The notes beneath the pieces are model-generated. The model was not told the DNA's origin. It saw only the letters and a program-made list of their open reading frames with translations, and did no database searches. Below, piece after piece: positions 54,816 to 63,083 of a stretch of 64,000 nucleotides of DNA. The DNA is from Salinimicrobium sediminilitoris. GTDB lineage: Bacteria > Bacteroidota > Bacteroidia > Flavobacteriales > Flavobacteriaceae. The position numbers and the translations under genes were made by a program. The DNA is taken from positions 1 through 64,000 of the forward strand of contig NZ_JAIVCC010000017.1 of NCBI RefSeq assembly GCF_020866905.1, given 5' to 3'. How positions within the stretch are numbered: the stretch's first letter is position 1; every line of letters begins with the position of its first letter.

Positions 54816-56102
54816 ATGTCCATTACAGCTAACGACCCTACACGAAAAACCTGGCTGGAAGTACCCGAAAATTCTGATTTTCCTATTCAAAATATTCCCT
54901 TCGGAGTTTTCCTGACAAGGGACGATATCATCACTATTGGAACCCGAATTGGTGATACCGCTATTGACCTTGGAGCCCTACACCAGCTGGGCTACTTTGA
55001 AGGTATCCCGCTTACCGATGATATTTTTCTTCAGGATACCCTTAACGATTTTATATCTGACGGGAAAAAGACCTGGAGATTGGTAAGAAACCGCATTGCC
55101 GAAATCTTTGATGCCAGCAACGATAAACTTCGCGACCATGAAGAACACCGAAAAGTGGTTTTATTTGGTCTCGATGAGATTGAAATGCAAATGCCTGTAC
55201 AGGTAGGTGATTATACCGACTTCTATTCCAGCAAAGAGCATGCTACCAACGTGGGAACCATGTTCCGGGATCCGGAAAATGCTTTATTGCCAAACTGGCT
55301 CCATATTCCTGTGGGATACCACGGAAGAAGTTCTTCGATCGTTCCCAGCGGAATTCCGATTCACCGTCCACAGGGCCAAACAAAGCCCAAGGATGCTGAT
55401 GAACCTGTTTTTGGACCTTCAAAAAGAATAGATTTCGAACTGGAAATGGCTTTTATAACTACAGATGCCAATCACCTGGGAGAACCTATTCCCATAGATG
55501 AAGCCGAAGATTATATTTTTGGACTTGTACTGTTCAATGACTGGAGCGCAAGAGATATTCAAACCTGGGAATATGTTCCACTGGGGCCATTCCTGGCAAA
55601 GAACTTTGCTTCATCAGTTTCTCCATGGATCGTGACCCTAGATGCTCTTGATCCTTTTAGAGTGGAAAGTCCAAAACCTGAAAAGAAATTGTTGCCTTAC
55701 CTGCAAACCAGCGGGAAAAAGAGTTTTGATATTGACCTGGAAGTTTTCATTCAGCCAGAAAATGGTGAAGAAACCAGAGTCTCAAAGTCCAACTTTAAAT
55801 ACATGTACTGGAATATGAGTCAGCAACTGGCTCACCATACGGTAAATGGATGTCCTGTACTTTCGGGAGATATGATGGGATCGGGTACAATTTCTGGTCC
55901 AACTCCAGATTCTTATGGTTCTATGCTTGAACTTTCATGGAAGGGTGAAAAACCTGTCAAACTTAAAGATGGCAGCACCCGTACTTTTATTGATGATAAT
56001 GATACCGTAATTATGCGCGGTCATTGCCAAAAAGAAAATTACAGAATTGGTTTTGGAGAGGTGAGTACAAAGCTGCTTCCTGTTTTTGAGAAGAAAAAAT
56101 AA
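54816..56102 (+). CDS. fahA: Fumarylacetoacetase
   Basis: The protein has 428 residues, full length for the family. It cleaves fumarylacetoacetate to fumarate and acetoacetate, the last step of tyrosine degradation. Motifs include FPIQNIPFGVFL at the N-terminus, DFYSSKEHATNVG with the active-site His, PVGYHGRSSS, and NDWSARDIQTWEYVPLGPF in the metal-binding half. ATG 54816 is chosen; a TTG at 54777 lies inside the promoter. The strong palindromic terminator at 56119-56147 follows. Confidence 0.96.
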   Translation: MSITANDPTRKTWLEVPENSDFPIQNIPFGVFLTRDDIITIGTRIGDTAIDLGALHQLGYFEGIPLTDDIFLQDTLNDFISDGKKTWRLVRNRIAEIFDASNDKLRDHEEHRKVVLFGLDEIEMQMPVQVGDYTDFYSSKEHATNVGTMFRDPENALLPNWLHIPVGYHGRSSSIVPSGIPIHRPQGQTKPKDADEPVFGPSKRIDFELEMAFITTDANHLGEPIPIDEAEDYIFGLVLFNDWSARDIQTWEYVPLGPFLAKNFASSVSPWIVTLDALDPFRVESPKPEKKLLPYLQTSGKKSFDIDLEVFIQPENGEETRVSKSNFKYMYWNMSQQLAHHTVNGCPVLSGDMMGSGTISGPTPDSYGSMLELSWKGEKPVKLKDGSTRTFIDDNDTVIMRGHCQKENYRIGFGEVSTKLLPVFEKKK

Positions 56103-56118
56103 GGAATGTAAGTCATAG

Positions 56119-56147
56119 AAAAGAGCCGCAAATTTGCGGCTCTTTTT
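56119..56147. terminator. Perfect palindromic bidirectional terminator
   Basis: AAAAGAGCCGCAAA and TTTGCGGCTCTTTT are perfectly complementary with flanking A/T tracts. It serves fahA and the minus-strand gene that follows. Confidence 0.9.
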
Positions 56148-56165
56148 GCTTTAATTAAAAAGACT

Positions 56166-56366
56166 TTATCTGTTTTCATCTCTCCTACTGCGGTCTTCCT
56201 TATTACGATCGCGATCCATCTCTCTACCTCTTTCAGCATCTTCTTTTTTCTGCTTGTCGTGATCACCAGCAGCATTTTGAGCAGGATTCTTACCAGGTTC
56301 GTCGTGCTTTTGTTGCCTTTGCGAGTGGATACGATCTTTGTTACGGTCTTCTCCTCTCTCTTCCAT
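56166..56366 (-). CDS. Small disordered, highly charged protein (66 aa)
   Basis: The protein has 66 residues and is almost free of hydrophobic amino acids: mostly Arg, Asp, Glu, Lys, Gln and Asn, with no aromatic residue. It is predicted to be intrinsically disordered, like desiccation- and stress-linked hydrophilins. The ORF ends 19 nt past the fahA terminator on the opposite strand. It neighbours bacilliredoxin and ClpB genes, which suggests a stress role. Similar short proteins seem common in flavobacteria, but I recall no name. Confidence 0.6.
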   Translation of the reverse strand: MEERGEDRNKDRIHSQRQQKHDEPGKNPAQNAAGDHDKQKKEDAERGREMDRDRNKEDRSRRDENR

Positions 56367-56490
56367 AATACAGGTTTTTGAATTATTAATGATTCAGTTA
56401 TAAATATACTCTGTTAGTTAGCATATAAAAACCTGATTATAAAACATTTAACTCGCTACCAAAAGATTAACTTAATGTCCAAAAATTGTA

Positions 56491-56889
56491 TTAAATATGC
56501 TCCTTCACACTTTCCAGCTCGATGGAATGGTGCGAGGCATGATGAACAACTTTTCTGTCTTTTAAAATGATCATTTGAGGGCTTTCATGTCTCACCCCAA
56601 ATCTATTCGCCACTTCATTTGAAATGTTCCGGTTAGCTAATAGGTCTAAAAAATAAAGCTTGACTTCTTTATCTTTTGGGAGATCATAACCTCTTTCGAA
56701 ATTTTTCAAAACCATTCTGCTTATTCCACAACTGGTAGAATGTTTAAAAATCACTACCGGTTGCTTTTCAGATTCTTTCTCGATCTCATCCAGCTGTTTG
56801 CTCTCGGTAAGAGCATGCCATGGCACCTCCTCTATTTCTTTCTTTGCTATATCACGTTCGCTTTTAAAAACCTTATCGAATAATCCCAT
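56491..56889 (-). CDS. ytxJ: YtxJ-type bacilliredoxin (BrxC)
   Basis: The protein has 132 residues. It matches the YtxJ/DUF2847 family: a thioredoxin-like fold with the monothiol active site HSTSCGIS (Cys54), then RFGVRHESPQMIILKD. Characterised relatives remove bacillithiol from proteins. Its presence suggests the cell uses bacillithiol rather than glutathione, consistent with other Bacteroidota. It lies upstream of and divergent from clpB. Confidence 0.9.
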   Translation of the reverse strand: MGLFDKVFKSERDIAKKEIEEVPWHALTESKQLDEIEKESEKQPVVIFKHSTSCGISRMVLKNFERGYDLPKDKEVKLYFLDLLANRNISNEVANRFGVRHESPQMIILKDRKVVHHASHHSIELESVKEHI

Positions 56890-56974
56890 TTTTGAATATT
56901 TTTGTTACACTTTTCTTGAACTGTGTAAAATAGTAAATTAAGGTGATTTTTAGGGTAAAAAAGCCAAAGTTTAG

Positions 56975-56982
56975 TATCTTTA
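56975..56982 (+). promoter_or_regulatory. Possible -7 element of clpB
   Basis: TATCTTTA, one mismatch from TAnnTTTG, lies 110 nt before the clpB start. The leader would be about 105 nt and may be regulatory. No heat-shock element is recognised. Confidence 0.4.
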
Positions 56983-57092
56983 TAAGAGACAAAAAGTCAT
57001 TACTTTTTCCCCGTTATCAGCCATTATGTCTGCTCCCCGCTGCTGGTACAAGCTTTGCTTAGCTTCTGTAAAAAAGACCAAACATCACTACT

Positions 57093-59693
57093 ATGAACTT
57101 GAACAATTTTACAATTAAAAGTCAGGAGGCCATACAAAAGGCCCAGCAGCTGGCCCAGGAATTGGGACATCAGCAGATAGAGAACGAACATATTTTTAAG
57201 GCTATCACCCTGGTAGATGAGAATGTAGCTCCTTTTCTTCTGAAGAAATTAAATATTAATGTGGGGCTTTTTCAGCAGATACTGGATAAAACCCTACAAA
57301 GTTTTCCCAAGGTAAGCGGGGGGGACATTATGCTCTCCCGGGAATCTTCCAGAACTTTAAATGATGCTTCTTCCATCGCCAAGAAAATGGGGGATGAATA
57401 CGTATCTGTAGAACACCTCATTTTAGCCATTTTTGGATCCTCCAGCAAAGTATCTCAGGTCCTAAAAGACCAGGGCGCAACAGAAAAAGGACTTAAGGCT
57501 GCGATTCAGGAATTACGCAAAGGAGAAAATGTAACCTCTCAAAGCGCCGAGGAAACGTATAATTCCCTAAACAAATACGCGAATAATCTAAACAAGCTTG
57601 CCGAGGAAGGAAAGCTTGATCCCGTAATAGGAAGGGATGAAGAAATTCGAAGGGTACTTCAAATCCTTTCCCGAAGAACCAAGAACAACCCTATGCTGGT
57701 TGGAGAGCCCGGGGTTGGTAAAACAGCTATAGCCGAAGGTCTTGCCCACCGAATTATTTCAGGAGATATTCCCGATAACCTTAAAGACAAGCACATCTAT
57801 TCCCTGGATATGGGAGCCTTGATCGCAGGCGCGAAGTACAAAGGGGAATTTGAGGAAAGACTCAAAGCTGTAATTAAGGAAGTTACTTCAAGTGAGGGGA
57901 ATATCGTGCTGTTCATTGATGAGATCCATACCCTTGTAGGTGCCGGTGGCGGACAGGGAGCAATGGACGCGGCCAACATTCTAAAGCCCGCTCTTGCCCG
58001 TGGGGAATTGCGCGCTATTGGTGCAACAACACTGGACGAGTATCAAAAATACTTTGAAAAAGATAAGGCACTGGAGCGTCGTTTTCAAAAAATTATAGTT
58101 GACGAACCCGATACCGAAAGCGCCATTTCCATCCTGCGCGGGATTAAAGAAAAGTACGAAACCCACCATAAGGTGCGTATAAAAGATGAGGCGATCATTG
58201 CGGCAGTAGAACTGTCCCAGCGATATATCACGAATCGTTTTCTTCCCGATAAAGCTATTGACCTTATGGACGAAGCTGCTTCCAGATTGCGCATGGAGAT
58301 CAACTCCAAGCCCGAAGAACTGGATGTTCTAGATCGTAAGATCATGCAACTGGAAATCGAGCTGGAGGCCATTAAAAGGGAAAATGATGAAAATAAATTA
58401 AAATCCCTTAGAGCAGATCTTGCCAATTATAAAGATGAGCGCAATGAACTAAATGCTCAATGGAAAAACGAAAAAGATGTTGTTGACAATATTCAGACTG
58501 CGAAATCTAAAGTAGAGGAATACAAACTTGAAGCCGAGCGTGCCGAAAGAGAAGGTAACTATGGCAAAGTAGCCGAACTTCGTTATGGAAAGATAAAAGA
58601 AGAACAGGAAAGGCTGGCAGAACTTCAAAAGCAACTGGAGGAAAACCAGAAGGGAAAAACCCTTATCAAGGAAGAAGTGACAAATGAAGATATCGCTGAA
58701 GTAGTAGCTAAATGGACGGGAATACCGGTAACCAAGATGCTGCAGACCGATCGGGAGAAACTTCTTAAACTTGAAGAGGAACTTCACCGCAGGGTTGTAG
58801 GGCAGGACGAAGCCATACAGGCGGTAAGTGATGCGGTGCGCCGAAGCCGTGCGGGACTCCAGGATCAAAAAAAGCCAATTGGCTCCTTCCTTTTCCTTGG
58901 TACAACCGGTGTAGGTAAAACCGAACTTGCAAAAGCCCTCGCCGATTATCTCTTTAATGACGAGAGTGCTATGACGCGAATTGATATGAGTGAATACCAG
59001 GAGCGCCATGCGGTAAGCAGGCTCGTGGGAGCACCTCCGGGATACGTGGGTTATGATGAAGGTGGACAACTAACAGAAGCCGTGAGAAGAAAACCTTATT
59101 CGGTCATTTTGCTTGATGAGATCGAAAAAGCTCATCCCGACACTTTCAACATTCTGTTACAGGTACTTGATGAAGGAAGGCTCACAGACAATAAAGGACG
59201 TCTCGCCGACTTTAAAAATACGATCATCATCATGACCTCAAATATGGGTTCTCATATTATTCAGGAGAAATTTGACACCGAAAAGAATGTCGATTTGGCT
59301 ATGGAAAGTGCAAAAGTGGAAGTGCTGGCTCTTTTAAAACAGAGTGTAAGGCCCGAATTTATCAACAGGATTGATGACATAGTAATGTTCACTCCTCTTA
59401 CCAGGAAGGATATTCAGGAAATTGTAGGTCTTCAGTTAAAAGGCGTAAGAAAGATGCTTGCGAAGCAGGGAATCACCCTCGACGCTACGCTTGAAGCAAT
59501 CTCCGACCTTGCTGAAAAAGGATTTGATCCACAGTATGGAGCAAGACCTGTGAAGAGAACTATTCAAAAAGAGGTTCTTAACAAGCTCTCAAAAGAGATC
59601 TTAAGCGGAAAAATTCATACAGATAGCATAATCCTGCTGGATTCCTTTAATAATGAACTGGTCTTTAGAAACCAGGAAGAAATAGCACAGTAA
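57093..59693 (+). CDS. clpB: ATP-dependent disaggregase ClpB
   Basis: The protein has 866 residues. The N-domain (1-145) is followed by NBD1 with Walker A GEPGVGKT (near 204), Walker B LFIDEIH, a long coiled-coil middle domain (about 405-525), and NBD2 with Walker A GTTGVGKT (near 603) and Walker [10 protein letters not shown]. It works with DnaK to rescue aggregated proteins. No ClpP-binding loop is expected and none is obvious. A strong intrinsic terminator (59715-59758) follows. Confidence 0.97.
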   Translation: MNLNNFTIKSQEAIQKAQQLAQELGHQQIENEHIFKAITLVDENVAPFLLKKLNINVGLFQQILDKTLQSFPKVSGGDIMLSRESSRTLNDASSIAKKMGDEYVSVEHLILAIFGSSSKVSQVLKDQGATEKGLKAAIQELRKGENVTSQSAEETYNSLNKYANNLNKLAEEGKLDPVIGRDEEIRRVLQILSRRTKNNPMLVGEPGVGKTAIAEGLAHRIISGDIPDNLKDKHIYSLDMGALIAGAKYKGEFEERLKAVIKEVTSSEGNIVLFIDEIHTLVGAGGGQGAMDAANILKPALARGELRAIGATTLDEYQKYFEKDKALERRFQKIIVDEPDTESAISILRGIKEKYETHHKVRIKDEAIIAAVELSQRYITNRFLPDKAIDLMDEAASRLRMEINSKPEELDVLDRKIMQLEIELEAIKRENDENKLKSLRADLANYKDERNELNAQWKNEKDVVDNIQTAKSKVEEYKLEAERAEREGNYGKVAELRYGKIKEEQERLAELQKQLEENQKGKTLIKEEVTNEDIAEVVAKWTGIPVTKMLQTDREKLLKLEEELHRRVVGQDEAIQAVSDAVRRSRAGLQDQKKPIGSFLFLGTTGVGKTELAKALADYLFNDESAMTRIDMSEYQERHAVSRLVGAPPGYVGYDEGGQLTEAVRRKPYSVILLDEIEKAHPDTFNILLQVLDEGRLTDNKGRLADFKNTIIIMTSNMGSHIIQEKFDTEKNVDLAMESAKVEVLALLKQSVRPEFINRIDDIVMFTPLTRKDIQEIVGLQLKGVRKMLAKQGITLDATLEAISDLAEKGFDPQYGARPVKRTIQKEVLNKLSKEILSGKIHTDSIILLDSFNNELVFRNQEEIAQ

Positions 59694-59714
59694 AAAGAGA
59701 AGCTGTTTAAAAGA

Positions 59715-59758
59715 AAAACCCGTCATTCTGAATGTATATCAGAATGACGGGTTTTTTT
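59715..59758 (+). terminator. Terminator of clpB
   Basis: A 17-bp stem, AAAACCCGTCATTCTGA with TCAGAATGACGGGTTTT, is followed by a T run. Very strong. Confidence 0.93.
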
Positions 59759-59834
59759 ATACCTGATTTAATTCAGAAGTAATTTGAACCTGAAAAAAAC
59801 CAGTGTTACGTGGATGGAACTCTAAACAGCTTTT

Positions 59835-60020
59835 TTACCACCTGTCTATTTCCTTTCTCAATTCTTCCTTAGAGCGACCGGTTTTTTCCTGCAGCCGTCC
59901 AATCATTTCATCAAATTGTCCTTCACGGTAAGTGGTATCATCGTCGGTAAGATCGCCATACTTTTGTTTGAACTCACCCCTTATCTGTTTCCATTTTCCT
60001 TCTAATTGATCATTATTCAT
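59835..60020 (-). CDS. CsbD-family stress protein
   Basis: The protein has 61 residues. It matches the CsbD pattern: MNNDQLEGKWKQIRGEFKQKYG, then DDDTTYREGQFDEMIGRLQEKTG. Members are small, helical and often induced by general stress, but their molecular function is unknown. ATG 60020 is chosen; the longer reading has a hydrophobic extension unlike the family. It is convergent with clpB, which fits a stress-linked group. Confidence 0.88.
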   Translation of the reverse strand: MNNDQLEGKWKQIRGEFKQKYGDLTDDDTTYREGQFDEMIGRLQEKTGRSKEELRKEIDRW

Positions 60021-60108
60021 AATTTCAGTTTTTATGGTTAAAATAAAAGTACAGAGAAACAAGCCTGAACAACTTTAAAAATCTCATATTTTGCTCTTAA
60101 GATTTTGT

Positions 60109-60116
60109 TATTTTTA
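60109..60116 (+). promoter_or_regulatory. -7-like element directly before the phytase-like gene
   Basis: TATTTTTA, one mismatch from TAnnTTTG, ends 5 nt before the ATG at 60122. If used, the transcript would be leaderless. Confidence 0.4.
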
Positions 60117-60121
60117 GCCCC

Positions 60122-61222
60122 ATGAAAAAGATATTCTTCCTCACAATTTTTGCCTCTCTCCTCATTAGCTGTAAGAGCACCAGAGTGGGCAGCACTTTAA
60201 ATGTCCAGGTAAGGTTCCTGGATGATTACAATATTGAAGATGGTCTTGAAATTCGGGACACTGAAGTTGGCGGACTTTCGGGAATTGATTATCATGACGG
60301 CATTTTTTATATGGTGAGCGACCATCCTTCCAACCCACGTATATATGTTGCAGAGATGGAATTTTCCGAAGAAAAGATCGATACTGTGGCGATAACCGAC
60401 GTTATTCTTCTGGATAAGCAGGATGAAAACCTGAAGGACCAGCATCTGGATCTTGAAAGTATTCTTTTTGAACCTGAAAATAAAAATTTCCTGTTAAGCA
60501 GTGAAGGAAACATCAACAGCAACAAAGATCCAATGCTTTTTAAGGTGTCAAAAAGGGGAAATTTCATTTCTTCTTTTGCCTTACCTGAAAACCTTTTAGC
60601 CGAAAGCGTTAAAGAACCCCGTAACAACGGGACTTTGGAAGGCCTTGCAGCCTCTTTCGATGGCAAAGGAGTTTGGGCAGCTATGGAACTACCTCTTGTA
60701 ACCGATGGTCCCAAGCCAAAGCTGTATCCTACCAAATCTCCTGTGAGGATCACCTATTTTGACAAAAAAAACCAGACTGCAACCAAACAATTTCCATACA
60801 GACTGGAACGTATTGCAAAGATTCCATGGCTGTATTTTGCGGTCAATGGAGTAACCGATCTATTGGAATACGCACCCAATAAATTTCTCATCATTGAAAG
60901 AGGATTTGCCGCAGGACACGGTCAAAAAGGAAATACGGTAAGAATTTTTGATGTTGATGCTACACTGGCAACCAACACTTTAGATATTAACAACCTCCGG
61001 GTTTCCTTCAACAATCCTGCGAAGAAAACTTTGCTTTATGACTTCAAGTGGGCGAAAGATTTTCTAAGCCAGGAGATCATTGACAACATTGAAGGCATCA
61101 CTTTTGGTCCAACTCTCCCCAACGGTAAGCAAAGCCTTATTCTAATTTCCGATAATAATTTCAACTCTATGGGACAACAGTTAAACCAGGTGATCCTTAT
61201 GGAGTACAACCTAAAAGATTGA
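60122..61222 (+). CDS. Phytase-like esterase-domain lipoprotein
   Basis: The protein has 366 residues. The lipobox LLISCK gives Cys near residue 17. The mature domain fits PF13449 ('esterase-like activity of phytase'), a six-bladed propeller: GGLSGIDYHDGIFYMVSDHPS, LDLESILFEPEN, GTLEGLAASFDG and LLISDNNFNSMGQQ-like C-terminus. It probably acts on phosphate esters or binds calcium on the envelope. It is followed after 4 nt by the histidine phosphatase gene, so they may be an operon. Confidence 0.87.
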   Translation: MKKIFFLTIFASLLISCKSTRVGSTLNVQVRFLDDYNIEDGLEIRDTEVGGLSGIDYHDGIFYMVSDHPSNPRIYVAEMEFSEEKIDTVAITDVILLDKQDENLKDQHLDLESILFEPENKNFLLSSEGNINSNKDPMLFKVSKRGNFISSFALPENLLAESVKEPRNNGTLEGLAASFDGKGVWAAMELPLVTDGPKPKLYPTKSPVRITYFDKKNQTATKQFPYRLERIAKIPWLYFAVNGVTDLLEYAPNKFLIIERGFAAGHGQKGNTVRIFDVDATLATNTLDINNLRVSFNNPAKKTLLYDFKWAKDFLSQEIIDNIEGITFGPTLPNGKQSLILISDNNFNSMGQQLNQVILMEYNLKD

Positions 61223-61226
61223 TCTT

Positions 61227-61748
61227 ATGAATGCACTTTTCATCTTTTTAATTTCGTTCTTATCTTTAGGAGAGATTTCTTTAGATCCTATAGAACCGCC
61301 AGTGCAGGAAACTTTGACTCAATATTATTTTATTCGTCACGCCGAGAAAGACGAAAGCAATCCACAGGATCGCGACCCTCAACTTTCGGAAGTAGGTAGA
61401 GAGCGGGCAGCAAAGTGGGCAGAGATATTTAAAGATGTAGAATTCGATCTTATTTTCTCCAGCAACTACAAGCGCACTAACAGTACTGCAAAAGCAATAG
61501 CCGATTCACAGGAAAAGGCGGTGGAGATCTATGATCCAAAGAAATTAAATGATCCAGACTTTCAGGAAAAGACCAAAGGAAAAACTGTACTGGTAGTAGG
61601 TCACAGCAATACTAATCCCGCCTTTGTCAATCTTGTCCTGGAGGAAAAGAAACATCAGGATCTCGACGAAAAGGAATATGGCAGCCTCTTCATAGTTACC
61701 GTAACTCCCGGTGGAGAAAGAACCTCGCAGGTACTTTACATCAATTAA
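61227..61748 (+). CDS. SixA-like histidine phosphatase
   Basis: The protein has 173 residues with an N-terminal signal or anchor helix (1-17). The branch-1 histidine phosphatase motif YFIRHAEK (catalytic His, near residue 35) and the second His in VVGHSNTNP are present, along with LSEVGRERA. It probably removes phosphate from a small molecule or protein in the periplasm. It sits 4 nt after the phytase-like gene and overlaps the convergent lipoprotein gene by 4 nt at the stop codons. Confidence 0.88.
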   Translation: MNALFIFLISFLSLGEISLDPIEPPVQETLTQYYFIRHAEKDESNPQDRDPQLSEVGRERAAKWAEIFKDVEFDLIFSSNYKRTNSTAKAIADSQEKAVEIYDPKKLNDPDFQEKTKGKTVLVVGHSNTNPAFVNLVLEEKKHQDLDEKEYGSLFIVTVTPGGERTSQVLYIN

Positions 61749-62491
61749 TCCTGAATCTCAACATTGAGAATCTCATTCTCGATCTGTGAAACCTTTGTAA
61801 GCTGTCCCTGCTGGAAAAGGTCATCCAGATTTTCAAGTGGAGTTGAGAGCTCATCAGTCTTATAATTCTCATAATCTACAATGCGAATTCCTCCAACTTC
61901 TCTTGGATTAACAGCTTTTCTAAACCTTATCCCCCCGTCATTAACAAAAAACCGGTACGCCAGGTAATCTATGGTTAAATCATCTTTTTCGACCCAGTAC
62001 ATATAAACATCTTCATGGTCGACCCCGCCACCTTCCTGTTCAAAAGTCACTTTGATCTCGTGATATACTTTATTATCAATGGTATCCTGCCCCACAAGTT
62101 CTTTGATCACCGCATCATCGTTCAAACCAAAAGGTAGCTGCACAAAATAATGCACAGCATTTACGCTTTCAGAATAAACCCCTTTTAAAGAGTCAGAGAG
62201 TTTTACTTCTTTGTCTTTGTGATATCGGGTAAAGCCATCATTATTCAGCACATCATAATAGGTAGTACCGGTAGAATCGGTAATAGTTCGGGTGTATTCG
62301 TATTTTCCGTTATTTCTTGCACTGGTGTATTTATTATTTCTGAAGGTGAACTCAATTTCAGCCTTTTTATACTTCTCACCTCCTGCTTTTTCAATTACTG
62401 CGGAAATTATTTTGTCGGCTTCAGAAGCTGAAGGTTCATTGTTACAGGCAATCAGTGAGATCAGGAAAAGGAACAAAAAATATTTTTTCAT
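61745..62491 (-). CDS. Periplasmic lipoprotein, DUF6503-like
   Basis: The protein has 248 residues. A signal peptide with lipobox LIACNN (Cys near residue 16) leads to a beta-rich domain of the LolA/outer-membrane-lipoprotein-sorting type: AEIEFTFRNNKYTS, KVYHEIKVTF, WVEKDDLTIDYLAYRF. I assign DUF6503 with moderate confidence. It may bind lipids. ATG 62491 is chosen since it gives a good lipoprotein signal; the upstream extension has none. The stop overlaps the convergent phosphatase gene's stop. Confidence 0.75.
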   Translation of the reverse strand: MKKYFLFLFLISLIACNNEPSASEADKIISAVIEKAGGEKYKKAEIEFTFRNNKYTSARNNGKYEYTRTITDSTGTTYYDVLNNDGFTRYHKDKEVKLSDSLKGVYSESVNAVHYFVQLPFGLNDDAVIKELVGQDTIDNKVYHEIKVTFEQEGGGVDHEDVYMYWVEKDDLTIDYLAYRFFVNDGGIRFRKAVNPREVGGIRIVDYENYKTDELSTPLENLDDLFQQGQLTKVSQIENEILNVEIQD

Positions 62492-62599
62492 ATCGGGGAA
62501 TTGTATGAGAGCAAAAATACCTATTCCCTTCCTGAAACTGAAATTAAACACCGGCTTTTAAGAATTCCCTAAAATCGCATGTATTTCGCGAAAGCTTGT

Positions 62600-62607
62600 T
62601 ACTTTTG
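62600..62607 (+). promoter_or_regulatory. -7 element directly before smpB
   Basis: TACTTTTG is a perfect TAnnTTTG. The ATG at 62613 follows 5 nt later, so the smpB transcript would start at or next to the start codon. Confidence 0.55.
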
Positions 62608-62612
62608 TTAAT

Positions 62613-63068
62613 ATGAAGAACGACATCAATATTAAAAACCGGAAAGCGAAGTTTGAATACGAGATCCTTGACAAATATATTGCGGGGATAAAGTTAGCCG
62701 GTACCGAAATTAAAGCTATTAGGGAAGGAAAAGCTTCCATAGCCGAAAGTTTCTGTGAGTTCTCCAATAGCGAATTGTTCGTGATCAATATGACGGTACA
62801 GGAATATTCGCATGCCACCTACTTTAATCACGATCCAAAACATGCCCGTAAACTTCTCCTTAACCGTAAAGAGTTGAGAAAGCTGGAAAAGGAAGTGAAG
62901 AATTCAGGACTAACCATTGTCCCTTTGCGCCTCTTTATCAATGACCGCGGACTCGCTAAACTGCAGATAGCTCTTGCAAAGGGTAAAAAACTCTACGACA
63001 AAAGAGAGGTGATCAAAGAACGGGAAAGCAAAAGGCGCCTGGATAGAATTCAAAAAGATTACAGGTAA
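62613..63068 (+). CDS. smpB: SsrA-binding protein SmpB
   Basis: The protein has 151 residues, the family's usual length. It has INIKNRKAKFEYEI, IKLAGTEIKAIREGKASI and LLLNRKELRKLEKEV, then the basic C-terminal tail (KRRLDRIQKDYR) that enters the mRNA channel of stalled ribosomes. It binds tmRNA and releases stalled ribosomes. The tmRNA gene is not in the window. A DUF5686 gene follows 15 nt later. Confidence 0.97.
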   Translation: MKNDINIKNRKAKFEYEILDKYIAGIKLAGTEIKAIREGKASIAESFCEFSNSELFVINMTVQEYSHATYFNHDPKHARKLLLNRKELRKLEKEVKNSGLTIVPLRLFINDRGLAKLQIALAKGKKLYDKREVIKERESKRRLDRIQKDYR

Positions 63069-63083
63069 ATCAAAGAAAGACTC

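Noticed and set aside
58449-59069. 206-codon minus ORF inside clpB
   Set aside because: It lies antisense to intact ClpB motifs and reads as low-complexity Phe/Leu-rich sequence.
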